A DNA stretch of 18,834 bases from DATILI01 sp035476635 (GCA_035476635.1 DATILI010000112.1:1-18834); one strand, 5' to 3'. Counted from the first letter of the stretch, positions 6,784-15,422 are shown. Translations and numbers: made by a program. Notes: generated from the sequence alone by a model not told the origin.

Positions 6784-7152
6784 ATGCGTCATTACGAGAT
6801 CATTTTGCTGATCCATCCGGATCAGAGCGAACAGGTTCCAGCCATGCTGGAACGCTACAAGGGCATGATTACCGCCGGCGGCGGCAAAGTGCACCGTGTT
6901 GAAGACTGGGGCCGCCGTCAGCTGGCCTACATGATCAACAAATTGGCCAAGGCCCACTACCTGTGCGTCAACATCGAAGCCGATCAGGCTGTGATGGCCG
7001 AACTGGAGCATGCCTTCAAGTTCAACGACGCCGTGCTGCGCCACCTGACGGTGCAAAAGAAGAAGGCTGATACCGGCCCGTCCTCGATGATGAAGACGGT
7101 CGAGCGCGAAGAAGCGCGCAAGGTTCAGCAGGCCGAGTACGCTGCGCAATAA
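6784..7152 (+). CDS. rpsF: 30S ribosomal protein S6
   Basis: S6 binds 16S rRNA as a dimer with S18 in the platform of the small ribosomal subunit. The 122 residues begin MRHYEIILLIHPDQSEQV and contain the conserved VHRVEDWGRRQLAYMINK (residues 37-54) and FNDAVLRHLTV, as expected for bacterial S6. The length is normal, with a charged, flexible C-terminal tail (KKKADTG onward). The ATG at 6784 follows AAGGAG (6773-6778). It is the first gene of rpsF-priB-rpsR-rplI, preceded by an extended -10 promoter and a leader rich in competing stems that may let S6:S18 control its own synthesis. Confidence 0.98.
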   Translation: MRHYEIILLIHPDQSEQVPAMLERYKGMITAGGGKVHRVEDWGRRQLAYMINKLAKAHYLCVNIEADQAVMAELEHAFKFNDAVLRHLTVQKKKADTGPSSMMKTVEREEARKVQQAEYAAQ

Positions 7153-7172
7153 CGGACCAGCCAGCGAGAAGG

Positions 7173-7460
7173 GTGAACCAGCTCGCTTTGACGGCATGCA
7201 TCGCCGAGGCCAAGGCCCTGCGATACACGCCAGCCGGACTCCCCGCACTGGATCTGCGACTCGAGCACGAGTCCAGCATCGAAGAGGCGGGTCAGACCAG
7301 GCAGGTCAAGGCAGCGGTCAAGGCGGTGGCATTGGGTGCGGTGGCCGAGCGAATCGGCTCCCAGCCCATCGGCAGCGTCTGGCGGTTCAGTGGCTTTTTG
7401 GCTACCCCTCGCAACGGCAAGTACGTTGTGTTTCATATTCAAGAGTTTCAGCAAGCTTAA
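7173..7460 (+). CDS. priB: Primosomal replication protein N (PriB)
   Basis: PriB is a small OB-fold single-stranded DNA-binding protein that helps PriA reload DnaB at stalled forks. The 95 residues start MNQLALTACIAEAKAL and end GFLATPRNGKYVVFHIQEF, typical of betaproteobacterial PriB. The five-strand OB layout and the basic loop before the C-terminal strand are visible. The start is GTG at 7173; no other start fits, since earlier in-frame codons contain none and the next (TTG 7188) would remove the first strand. The purine run GAGAAGG touches the GTG directly, so initiation is probably weak or coupled to rpsF, whose stop is 20 bases upstream. Its position between rpsF and rpsR is the usual one. 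Confidence 0.95.
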   Translation: MNQLALTACIAEAKALRYTPAGLPALDLRLEHESSIEEAGQTRQVKAAVKAVALGAVAERIGSQPIGSVWRFSGFLATPRNGKYVVFHIQEFQQA

Positions 7461-7478
7461 ATTTCTTAGGAGTCCATC

Positions 7479-7760
7479 ATGCCCGGATTCAAAAAGTTCA
7501 ATAAAGACAAGCGTCCCAAGCGTAATACCCAGTCCCTGCTGTTCAAGCGCAAGCGCTTTTGCCGCTTCACGGTGACCGGTGTCGAGGAAATCGACTACAA
7601 GGACATCGACACGCTGCGCGACTTCATTGCCGAAAACGGCAAGATCATCCCGGCCCGCCTGACCGGCACCCGCGCCATCTACCAACGTCAGCTCAATTCC
7701 GCCATCAAGCGCGCACGCTTCTTGGCCATGCTGCCGTACAGCGACCAGCACAAGATCTAA
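7479..7760 (+). CDS. rpsR: 30S ribosomal protein S18
   Basis: S18 pairs with S6 on the platform of the 30S subunit. The 93 residues hold the family core: KRKRFCRFT, IDYKDIDTLRDFI, ENGKIIPARLTGT and YQRQLNSAIKRARFLAMLPY. The very basic N-terminus (KKFNKDKRPKRNT) is usual for betaproteobacteria. A single cysteine (FCRF) is present, so the tight zinc-binding four-cysteine form seen in some lineages is not. The ATG at 7479 follows AGGAG (7469-7473). The gene lies 18 bases after priB and 12 before rplI. Confidence 0.98.
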   Translation: MPGFKKFNKDKRPKRNTQSLLFKRKRFCRFTVTGVEEIDYKDIDTLRDFIAENGKIIPARLTGTRAIYQRQLNSAIKRARFLAMLPYSDQHKI

Positions 7761-7772
7761 GGAGCCTCGACC

Positions 7773-8225
7773 ATGCAAATCATTCTGCTCGACAAGGTCG
7801 TGAACCTCGGAAACCTGGGCGAAATCGTCAAGGTCAAGGACGGCTACGCACGCAATTTCCTGATTCCCACCGGCCGCGCCCGCCGCGCAACCGAAGCTGC
7901 CAAGAAGGAATTCGAAGCCAAGCGCGTCGAACTCGAAAAGGCTGCAGCCGTCAAGCTGGCCGAATCGCAAGCCCAAGGCGAGAAGCTGGCCGGCACCACC
8001 GTCAAGCTGACCCAGAAGGCCGGCGTTGACGGCCGCCTGTTCGGCTCCGTGACCAACTTCGACATCGCCGAAGAACTCAACAAGCAAGGCTACAAGGTCG
8101 CCAAGGCGCAGGTTCGCTTGCCCAACGGTCCGATCAAGGTCGTTGGCGACAGCGTCGTCAGCGTGGCACTGCACACCGACGTGGTGGTGGAAGTCACCGT
8201 TTCGGTCTACGGCGAAACGGCTTAA
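7773..8225 (+). CDS. rplI: 50S ribosomal protein L9
   Basis: L9 binds 23S rRNA near the base of the L1 stalk and has two domains joined by a long helix. The 150 residues show the N-terminal signature MQIILLDKVVNLGNLGEIVKV with GYARNFLIP. The connecting helix follows (about 41-75, rich in K, E and A), then a C-terminal domain with VDGRLFGSVTNFDIAEEL. The length is typical. The ATG at 7773 follows GGAG (7761-7764), directly after the rpsR stop. It is the last gene of the ribosomal operon and is followed by a strong terminator. Confidence 0.98.
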   Translation: MQIILLDKVVNLGNLGEIVKVKDGYARNFLIPTGRARRATEAAKKEFEAKRVELEKAAAVKLAESQAQGEKLAGTTVKLTQKAGVDGRLFGSVTNFDIAEELNKQGYKVAKAQVRLPNGPIKVVGDSVVSVALHTDVVVEVTVSVYGETA

Positions 8226-8244
8226 TACCGGTTCCGGTTCCAAG

Positions 8245-8280
8245 AGGCCGTCGGGGTCATTCCCGACGGCCTTTTTATTT
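8245..8280 (+). terminator. Strong intrinsic terminator after rplI
   Basis: GGCCGTCGGG (8246-8255) pairs perfectly with CCCGACGGCC (8262-8271) around a 6-base loop and is followed by TTTTTATTT. A flanking A-T pair can extend the stem to 11 pairs. It ends the rpsF operon and separates it from dnaB. Confidence 0.95.
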
Positions 8281-8288
8281 CCGGTTCG

Positions 8289-8301
8289 CTGTTGTCAACA
8301 G
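8289..8301. repeat. 13-bp palindrome upstream of dnaB
   Basis: CTGTTG-T-CAACAG is a perfect inverted repeat around one central base, in the short gap between the rplI terminator and dnaB. It overlaps a TTGTCA that could act as a -35 box, although no matching -10 is obvious. It could be an operator; no binding protein can be named from sequence. Confidence 0.4.
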
Positions 8302-8323
8302 ACATCGGCTGCCCATCCACGCC

Positions 8324-8332
8324 TTATCCACA
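8324..8332 (+). promoter_or_regulatory. Consensus DnaA box upstream of dnaB
   Basis: TTATCCACA is identical to the high-affinity DnaA box of proteobacterial origins. It lies 63 bases before the dnaB ATG. A weaker look-alike (CATCCACG, 8314-8321) sits just before it. There is no cluster of boxes or AT-rich unwinding region, so this is not an origin; control of dnaB by DnaA is the likelier reading. Confidence 0.65.
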
Positions 8333-8394
8333 GGCTTGTCCCGTGACTCCATCGTGGGGCCAGCGTAGCATCGCCAGTTGTCTTGAGGAAACCC

Positions 8395-9807
8395 ATGTCC
8401 GCCGTTCTTTCTGCTGTTGACGACTACTATTCCCGTGACCCCCAGGTCGCGCAATTGCGCGTCCCGCCGCACTCTGTGGAAGCCGAGTCGAGCGTGCTCG
8501 GCGGCTTGCTGCTGGACAACGGGGCCTGGGACCGGGTCGGCGATCTGCTGACCGACGGGGACTTCTACCGCTACGAACACAAGCTGATCTACGGCGCCGT
8601 CGGCACCTTGATCAACGGCAGCAAGCCGGCCGACGTCATCACCGTCTACGAGCACCTGCAGAACCAGGGCAAGGCCGAGGACGTCGGCGGCCTGGGCTAT
8701 CTCAATTCGTTGGCCCAGTACGTGCCAAGCGCCAGCAATATCCGCCGCTATGCGGAGATCGTGCGCGAGCGTTCCATCCTGCGCAAGCTGGTGAGCGCCA
8801 GTGACGAAATCGCAACCAATGCCTTCAATCCCCAGGGCAAGGCGGTCGACAAGATCCTGGACGAAGCCGAACAGAAGATCTTCAATATCGGCGAAGAAGG
8901 ATCGCGCATGAAGCAGGGCTTCCAGGGGATGGATTCCCTGGTGGTGCAGCTGCTGGACCGTGTTCAGGAGATGGCCGACAACCCGAACGACATCACGGGC
9001 GTGCCCACAGGCTTTATCGATTTCGACCGCATGACCTCGGGTTTGCAGGCCGGCGACATGATCGTGCTGGCAGCCCGGCCGTCCATGGGCAAGACCGCGC
9101 TGGCCATCAACATCGCCGAGCATGTGGCGCTGCACGAGGGCTTGCCGGTGGCGGTATTCTCCATGGAAATGGGCGCCTCGCAGCTTGCGGTGCGTATCGT
9201 CGGCTCGATCGGCCGCATCGACCAGGGCCACCTGCGCACCGGCAAGTTAACTGACGACGAGTGGCCACGCCTGACCGAGGCGATCGAAAAACTGCGCAAT
9301 ATCTCGCTGCACATCGACGATACGCCCGGCCTCACCGTGAGCGAGCTGCGCGCCAACGCGCGGCGCCTGGCGCGGCAATGCGGCGGCAAGCTGGGGCTGA
9401 TCGTGATCGACTATTTGCAGCTCATGAGCGTGTCCAGTGGCATGAGCGACGAAAACCGCGCCACGGCGGTTGGCGAAATCTCGCGCGGCCTGAAGATGTT
9501 GGCCAAGGAGCTGGGTTGCCCGGTGATCGCGCTGTCGCAGCTCAGCCGCGGCGTCGAGTCGCGCACCGACAAGCGTCCGATGATGAGCGATCTGCGCGAG
9601 TCCGGTGCGATCGAGCAGGACGCAGACGTGATCATGTTCATCTACCGTGACGACTATTACAACAAGGACTCCAAGGAGCCTGGTGTTGCCGAGGTCATCA
9701 TCAGCAAGCAGCGAAACGGCCCCACCGGCACGGTGAAGCTGGCCTTCATCAAGCCGTTGACCAAGTTCGAGAGCCTGGCCAACGGCAGTTCGGGCGACGA
9801 TTTCTAG
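8395..9807 (+). CDS. dnaB: Replicative DNA helicase DnaB
   Basis: DnaB is the hexameric 5'-3' helicase of the replication fork. The 470 residues comprise an N-terminal collar domain (about 20-125, from PPHSVEAESSVLGGLL), a linker helix, and a RecA-like motor domain (about 200-460). Visible motifs are Walker A ARPSMGKT (227-234), the catalytic glutamate in SMEM (256-259), Walker B LIVIDYLQL (335-343), ALSQLSRGVE (379-388) and the arginine-finger region SKQRNGPTG (437-445). No intein interrupts the motor. The start is ATG 8395 because GAGGAA (8385-8390) precedes it; a TTG at 8383 in the same frame would put the binding site inside the gene. A perfect DnaA box lies upstream. The gene converges on the PIN-PhoH gene with only 15 bases between them. 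Confidence 0.97.
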   Translation: MSAVLSAVDDYYSRDPQVAQLRVPPHSVEAESSVLGGLLLDNGAWDRVGDLLTDGDFYRYEHKLIYGAVGTLINGSKPADVITVYEHLQNQGKAEDVGGLGYLNSLAQYVPSASNIRRYAEIVRERSILRKLVSASDEIATNAFNPQGKAVDKILDEAEQKIFNIGEEGSRMKQGFQGMDSLVVQLLDRVQEMADNPNDITGVPTGFIDFDRMTSGLQAGDMIVLAARPSMGKTALAINIAEHVALHEGLPVAVFSMEMGASQLAVRIVGSIGRIDQGHLRTGKLTDDEWPRLTEAIEKLRNISLHIDDTPGLTVSELRANARRLARQCGGKLGLIVIDYLQLMSVSSGMSDENRATAVGEISRGLKMLAKELGCPVIALSQLSRGVESRTDKRPMMSDLRESGAIEQDADVIMFIYRDDYYNKDSKEPGVAEVIISKQRNGPTGTVKLAFIKPLTKFESLANGSSGDDF

Positions 9808-9822
9808 AGCGCGACTGCGCGG

Positions 9823-11511
9823 CTACAGTACTTCGCTTGCGAAGTCCGCCAGGCGCGAACGTTCGCCACGCGCCAGGGTAATGTGCCCGCTGTGCGGCCA
9901 GCCCTTGAACTTGTCGACCGCGAAGGTCAGCCCCGACGAGCCTTCGGTGAGGTAGGGCGTGTCGATCTGCGCGAGGTTGCCCATGCAGATGATCTTGGTG
10001 CCGGGGCCGGCGCGCGTGATCAGCGTCTTCATCTGCTTGGGCGTCAGGTTCTGTGCCTCGTCGATGATCACGTACTTGTTGAGGAAGGTGCGGCCGCGCA
10101 TGAAGTTCATGCTCTTGATCTTGATGCGGCTGCGGATGAGTTCGTTGGTGGCGGCGCGGCCCCATTCGCCGGCGCTGGTTTCGGTCTTGGCCAGCACCTC
10201 GAGGTTGTCGTCCAGCGCGCCCATCCACGGGCCCATCTTTTCTTCTTCGGTGCCGGGCAGGAAGCCGATGTCTTCACCGACGCTCACGGTCGCGCGCGTC
10301 ATGATGATCTCGGTGTAGCGCCGGTCGTCCAGCACTTGCGTCAGCCCTGAGGCCAGCGCCATCAGCGTCTTGCCGGTGCCTGCCGTGCCGGTGAGCGTGA
10401 CGAAGTCAACCTCGGGGTCCATCAGCAGGTTCATCGCAAAGTTCTGTTCGCGGTTGCGCGTGGTGACGCCCCAGATGGCATTTTTCAGGTGCGTGTAGTC
10501 CTTGAGCGTCTTGAGAACGGCCGTCTTGGCGCGGATTTCAGTCACGCGGGCGTACAGGCTGGGCTCGCCAGGCGCTTCGAAGTAGACAAACTGGTTGATC
10601 AGCAGGTGGGGCACGACCGGGCCGCTGATGCGGTAGAAGGTGTGGCTGCCGCTTTGCCAGCTCTCGATGGTCTTGCCGTGCTTGGCCCAGAAATCGTGCG
10701 GCAGCGCGAGTGCACCGGCGTAGAGCAGGTCGCCGTCTTCCAGCGTCTTGTCGTTCTGGTAGTCCTCGGCGGCCAAGCCGAGTGCACGGGCTTTGACCCG
10801 CATGTTGATGTCCTTGGACACCAGCACCACTTCGCGCGGTGCGTATTGTTGCCGCAGGGCTTCGACCACACCCAGGATCTGGTTGTCGGCCTTGCCCTGG
10901 GGCAGGCTGGTCGGCAGGGTGTAGTCCAGGGCGTGCGTCTGGAACAGGAGCTTGCCGCCGGCCTCGCGGTGGCCCGTGGTGTTCAGGAGCAGGCCGGCGC
11001 CGATGTCCGCGCCTTGTGCGCCTGCCAAAGCGTCCAGCGAGCGGCTGGTCTGGCGGGCATTGCGGGCCACCTCGGTCATGCCGCGCTTGTGGCCGTCGAG
11101 TTCTTCCAGCACGATCATCGGCAGGAAGATGTCGTGCTCCTCGAAGCGGTACAGGCACATCGGGTCGTGCATCAGCACATTGGTGTCAAGCACGAACAGC
11201 TTGGTCGGGCCTGTCGACTTGGGCTTTTTCGGCCGCGCTGTGGATTGCGGTGCGGCATCGCGCTTTTTCGCAGCCGGTGCCTTGTTTTTCTCGGGAAGGT
11301 AGCCGGATTCGTCCAGCAAGGCCGCGGGATGGCCTTCGCCACCGCCCGAGCGGGGATCAAAGTCGAGGGCCTGCGGTTTGTCAGCCAGCGGGCTGTCGGT
11401 GTGGTGGCCCTCCGATTTTCGCGAAGCCCGGTGTGTGGTCCGTGCCGGTGCCTCGTAGGCTTCCGGCGAGAGCAGGGCGGCGCGCTTGATGGGGGCGGGT
11501 GGCAATGGCAT
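9823..11511 (-). CDS. PIN-PhoH family protein (PIN domain fused to PhoH ATPase)
   Basis: This 562-residue protein joins a PIN nuclease-type domain (about 103-240) to a PhoH-type P-loop ATPase domain (about 350-560). The PIN part has LFVLDTNVLMHD (105-116, with Asp109), the acidic VLEELDG, Asp209 and Asp234, enough for a metal site. The PhoH part has Walker A GTAGTGKT (375-382), Walker B VIIDEAQN (481-488) and GNLAQID (511-517). Fusions of this kind, known as PhoH2 in mycobacteria, act as RNA-unwinding and cutting enzymes; the role here is inferred. The first 100 residues are Pro/Lys/Ala-rich and probably disordered, making this protein longer than the compact fusion. The start at 11511 has no clear ribosome binding site, but the next internal Met lies inside the PIN domain. 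Confidence 0.93.
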   Translation of the reverse strand: MPLPPAPIKRAALLSPEAYEAPARTTHRASRKSEGHHTDSPLADKPQALDFDPRSGGGEGHPAALLDESGYLPEKNKAPAAKKRDAAPQSTARPKKPKSTGPTKLFVLDTNVLMHDPMCLYRFEEHDIFLPMIVLEELDGHKRGMTEVARNARQTSRSLDALAGAQGADIGAGLLLNTTGHREAGGKLLFQTHALDYTLPTSLPQGKADNQILGVVEALRQQYAPREVVLVSKDINMRVKARALGLAAEDYQNDKTLEDGDLLYAGALALPHDFWAKHGKTIESWQSGSHTFYRISGPVVPHLLINQFVYFEAPGEPSLYARVTEIRAKTAVLKTLKDYTHLKNAIWGVTTRNREQNFAMNLLMDPEVDFVTLTGTAGTGKTLMALASGLTQVLDDRRYTEIIMTRATVSVGEDIGFLPGTEEEKMGPWMGALDDNLEVLAKTETSAGEWGRAATNELIRSRIKIKSMNFMRGRTFLNKYVIIDEAQNLTPKQMKTLITRAGPGTKIICMGNLAQIDTPYLTEGSSGLTFAVDKFKGWPHSGHITLARGERSRLADFASEVL

Positions 11512-11571
11512 AGGGCTGGGTGCTCGCAGAAGTGGGGATGGTCATGCCGTTGGCGGTTGGGCCGAAAAAGC

Positions 11572-11603
11572 AAAAAAGCCGCCTGGCGAGCCGGGCGGCT
11601 TTT
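11572..11603 (-). terminator. Intrinsic terminator for the peroxiredoxin transcript
   Basis: AAAAGCCGCC (11574-11583) pairs with GGCGGCTTTT (11594-11603) around a 10-base loop. Read on the minus strand, the stem is followed by a run of six T (complement of 11572-11577), so it best serves transcription coming leftwards from the peroxiredoxin gene. It isolates that gene from the PIN-PhoH gene, whose start is 61 bases further on. Confidence 0.85.
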
Positions 11604-11711
11604 AGAGTCTTGGCGGTGCTGACGCGGGGCGTCGAAGTCAACGGCATGAATTCATTATGCACAACTCGGGTGACGCTTCAACCATGGCGCCAACCATGTT
11701 GTGCCGGCGCG

Positions 11712-12209
11712 TCAAACCGTGGCGGCTACCGGAGGGACGCTCTTTTTCAAGCCTTTGACAGCCTTCAGGACGTCATCCACATGGCCCGGCACCTTCAGGC
11801 CGCGCCATTCCTCTTTCAAAATGCCATCGGGGCCGATCAGGAAAGTGCTGCGCTCGATGCCCTTGACCTTCTTGCCGTACATGATCTTGTTCTTGACCAC
11901 GCCGAACATGTGGCACATTTTTTCTTCCGTATCGGCGATCAGCTCGAACGGGAGTTCGAGCTTGGACTTGAAATCGTCATGCGACTTCATGTTGTCGCGC
12001 GAAACGCCAAATACGATGGCGCCGGCCTTTACGAAGTCCTTGTACTTGTCACGAAATTGCATCGCCTCGGTGGTGCAGCCCGGCGTGTTGTCCTTGGGGT
12101 AGAAGTACAGCACCACGGTCTGGCCGCTGTGGGAGGTGTTGGAGACTCTGACGCCACTGGTGGCGTGGGCTTCGAATTCGGGAATAGGTTTATTGACAAC
12201 GATCGCCAT
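11712..12209 (-). CDS. bcp: Peroxiredoxin, BCP/PrxQ type
   Basis: This cytoplasmic thiol peroxidase reduces hydrogen peroxide and organic hydroperoxides. The 165 residues have a thioredoxin fold with the peroxidatic motif YPKDNTPGCTTEA, in which Cys45 is the attacking cysteine and Thr42 and Arg (about 121) complete the site. The C-terminal STFLIGPDGILKEEW is typical. In many PrxQ proteins a resolving cysteine lies five residues later; here residue 50 is Met. The only other cysteine is Cys99, so the enzyme may use that residue, form an intermolecular bond, or work as a 1-Cys type. The ATG at 12209 has only a weak GAAGA upstream. An intrinsic terminator lies about 110 bases past the stop. Confidence 0.93.
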   Translation of the reverse strand: MAIVVNKPIPEFEAHATSGVRVSNTSHSGQTVVLYFYPKDNTPGCTTEAMQFRDKYKDFVKAGAIVFGVSRDNMKSHDDFKSKLELPFELIADTEEKMCHMFGVVKNKIMYGKKVKGIERSTFLIGPDGILKEEWRGLKVPGHVDDVLKAVKGLKKSVPPVAATV

Positions 12210-12248
12210 ATATCTTCAATCTCGTGTGACAGGAACTGGTCGTTGAAA

Positions 12249-12280
12249 GCTGGGAGTATGGAATTGTTGTGTCTCCCGGC
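12249..12280 (-). other. Hairpin between the Mth938-domain gene and the peroxiredoxin gene
   Basis: GCTGGGAG (12249-12256) pairs with CTCCCGGC (12273-12280) with one G-T pair and a 16-base loop. On the minus strand only three T follow, so it is at best a weak terminator for the Mth938-domain gene, or a structure in the peroxiredoxin leader. The gap 12210-12323 shows nothing else firm; a TAAAAT on the minus strand (12302-12307) is a possible -10 without a good -35. Confidence 0.3.
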
Positions 12281-12323
12281 TGCTCCCAACCGCAACCCTC
12301 GATTTTACTCTGAATTCCATCTC

Positions 12324-12701
12324 TTAGGCTCCGTCTTCAAGCAGTAAGGCGGCCACCACGTTGCGCCCCTCGCCTGCGAGGATGTTGTAGGTCCTGCATG
12401 CGGCCGGCGTATCCATGGTTTCCACGCCGATGCGCTTGGCCATCAGGGGCTTGAGCCAGGCGCCCTGCGGGAACCGGATGCGGCTGCCGCTGCCGAAGAT
12501 GACCAATTCGGCATCCAGGTCGGCCAGTTGCGCAAAATGTTCCGGCGTGATCTCCTCGAATTGCGCGCAAGGCCACTGCAGGCGCTGCCCTTTGGAGCCA
12601 ATGACCACGCTTTCGGTGATCTTTTCGCCGTTGACGCCCACCCAGCCTGGGCCATAACCGCTGATGGACTGGACGTCGAATGTGTCGGGTTGCAGCTTCA
12701 T
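12324..12701 (-). CDS. Mth938-like domain protein
   Basis: This 125-residue protein matches the Mth938/DUF498 fold (Pfam PF04430), related to the mitochondrial complex I assembly factor NDUFAF3. Family marks are NTFDVQ-like 'PDTFDVQSISGYGPGWVGVNG', the strand pattern ESVVIGSKG, LVIFGSGSRIRFP, and the end MDTPAACRTYNILAGEGRNVVAALL. No catalytic site is known for the family; a role in complex assembly is only inferred from the eukaryotic relative. No signal peptide or membrane helix is seen. The ATG at 12701 has no strong ribosome binding site. A perfect TATAAT on the minus strand (12745-12750) would give a leader of roughly 36 bases. It is divergent from alaA. Confidence 0.88.
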   Translation of the reverse strand: MKLQPDTFDVQSISGYGPGWVGVNGEKITESVVIGSKGQRLQWPCAQFEEITPEHFAQLADLDAELVIFGSGSRIRFPQGAWLKPLMAKRIGVETMDTPAACRTYNILAGEGRNVVAALLLEDGA

Positions 12702-12744
12702 GGTGCGTTGGGGAGGCGATGGCGTGGTGCGGAACTGTGTTCAA

Positions 12745-12750
12745 ATTATA
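12745..12750 (-). promoter_or_regulatory. Candidate -10 box for the Mth938-domain gene
   Basis: Read on the minus strand this is TATAAT, a perfect -10 hexamer, in the 84-base gap between divergent genes. The -35 position at 17 bases (GGGCAG) is poor. On the plus strand the same AT-rich patch gives TATAGG (12747-12752), a possible weak -10 for alaA, so the two promoters may overlap. Confidence 0.45.
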
Positions 12751-12785
12751 GGTTTTCCCCATTGAAACTGCCCCGTGGAGGGACT

Positions 12786-14015
12786 TTGAGAACTGTTCGG
12801 AAATCCGCCAAGCTTGCCAACGTCTGCTATGACATCCGAGGCCCCATCATGGATGCGGCACGCCAGATGGAGGAAGAGGGGCACAAGATCATCCGCCTGA
12901 ACATCGGCAACCTGGCCACGTTCGGCTTCGATGCGCCGGAGGAAATCCAGCAGGACATGATCCGCAACCTGCCGGCCTCGGCCGGCTATTCGGACAGCAA
13001 GGGCATCTTCGCGGCACGCAAGGCGGTGATGCACTACACGCAGCAGCAGGGCATCAAGGGCGTGACGCTGGACGACATCTACCTGGGCAATGGCGCCAGC
13101 GAGCTCATCGTGATGGCCACCAACGCGCTGCTGGACGATGGCGACGAGGTCCTGCTGCCCGCACCCGACTACCCCCTGTGGACCGCTGCGGCCAGCCTCT
13201 CGGGCGGCACTCCGGTGCATTACCTGTGCGACGAGGCCAATGGCTGGATGCCCGACCTGGCCGACATCCGCGCCAAACTCACGCCGCGCACCAAAGGCAT
13301 TGTCGTCATCAACCCCAACAACCCGACCGGCGCCTTGTACTCGGACGAATTGCTGCGAGGCATTGTCGAGATCGCGCGCGATCACCATCTCGTCATCTTT
13401 GCCGACGAGGTCTACGACAAGGTGCTGTACGACGGCGTCAAGCACACCGCCATCGGCTCGCTCAGTGACGACGTGCTGACCCTCACCTTCAACTCGCTGT
13501 CCAAGAGCTACCGCTCCTGCGGCTACCGGGCGGGCTGGATGGTGGTCTCGGGCGACAAGAAGCCTGCGGCCGACTACATCGAGGGCCTGAACATGCTCTC
13601 CAACATGCGCCTGTGCGCCAACGTGCCGGGCCAATGGGCGATCCAGACCGCCCTGGGTGGCTACCAGAGCATCAACGAGCTCGTGCAGGATGGCGGCCGG
13701 CTGCGTCGCCAGCGCGACCTCGCCTACGAGCTGATCACGGCCATCCCCGGTGTGAGCTGCGTCAAGCCGAGTGCGGCGCTGTACATGTTCCCGAAACTGG
13801 ACCCCAAGGTCTATCCGATCACCGACGACCGCCAGTTCTTCCTTGAGCTGTTGCAAGAGACACGTGTGATGCTGGTGCAGGGTACGGGCTTCAACTGGGC
13901 CTCGCCCGACCATTTCCGCATCGTGTTCCTGCCGCACGAAGACGATCTGCGCGAGGCGATCCAGCGCATCGCCAAGTTTCTCGAGCACTACCGCAAGCGC
14001 GTGGCCGAGGATTGA
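12786..14015 (+). CDS. alaA: Alanine-forming aminotransferase AlaA/AlaT
   Basis: This PLP-dependent class I aminotransferase makes alanine from pyruvate and glutamate. The 409 residues closely follow the AlaA line rather than the AlaC line: SAKLANVCYDIRGP (7-20), IIRLNIGN (35-42), PAPDYPLWTAA (125-135), NPNNPTG (176-182), FADEVYDK (205-212), the PLP lysine in SLSKSYR (Lys240), and the carboxylate-binding Arg in DHFRIV (Arg378). The start is TTG at 12786, placed just after a strong GGAGG (12777-12781) and giving the expected family length; no ATG or GTG fits. It opens a plus-strand row with hom and thrC, so pyruvate- and aspartate-derived amino acid synthesis are linked. Some annotations of such genes use alaT or alaC. 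Confidence 0.9.
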   Translation: MRTVRKSAKLANVCYDIRGPIMDAARQMEEEGHKIIRLNIGNLATFGFDAPEEIQQDMIRNLPASAGYSDSKGIFAARKAVMHYTQQQGIKGVTLDDIYLGNGASELIVMATNALLDDGDEVLLPAPDYPLWTAAASLSGGTPVHYLCDEANGWMPDLADIRAKLTPRTKGIVVINPNNPTGALYSDELLRGIVEIARDHHLVIFADEVYDKVLYDGVKHTAIGSLSDDVLTLTFNSLSKSYRSCGYRAGWMVVSGDKKPAADYIEGLNMLSNMRLCANVPGQWAIQTALGGYQSINELVQDGGRLRRQRDLAYELITAIPGVSCVKPSAALYMFPKLDPKVYPITDDRQFFLELLQETRVMLVQGTGFNWASPDHFRIVFLPHEDDLREAIQRIAKFLEHYRKRVAED

Positions 14016-14097
14016 GGATGGCTGTGCGAGCAGGCCTGTGCCGCGGTCAGCCGCGTCGTCGGTCCTTGATCATTTTTTGTTTGTCGACAGGAACTCC

Positions 14098-15420
<1,323 letters not shown>

Positions 15421-15422
15421 TC

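Noticed and set aside
7125..8243. Minus-strand open frame of 372 codons across priB, rpsR and rplI
   Set aside because: It covers three certain plus-strand genes and has no protein-like pattern.
8281..8394. Replication origin next to dnaB
   Set aside because: There is only one perfect DnaA box, no AT-rich unwinding region, and neither dnaA nor parAB is nearby.
14042..14078. Possible terminator between alaA and hom (CGCGG-TCAG-CCGCG, then a T-run)
   Set aside because: The stem has only five pairs and the T-run begins 17 bases after it, too far for an intrinsic terminator.
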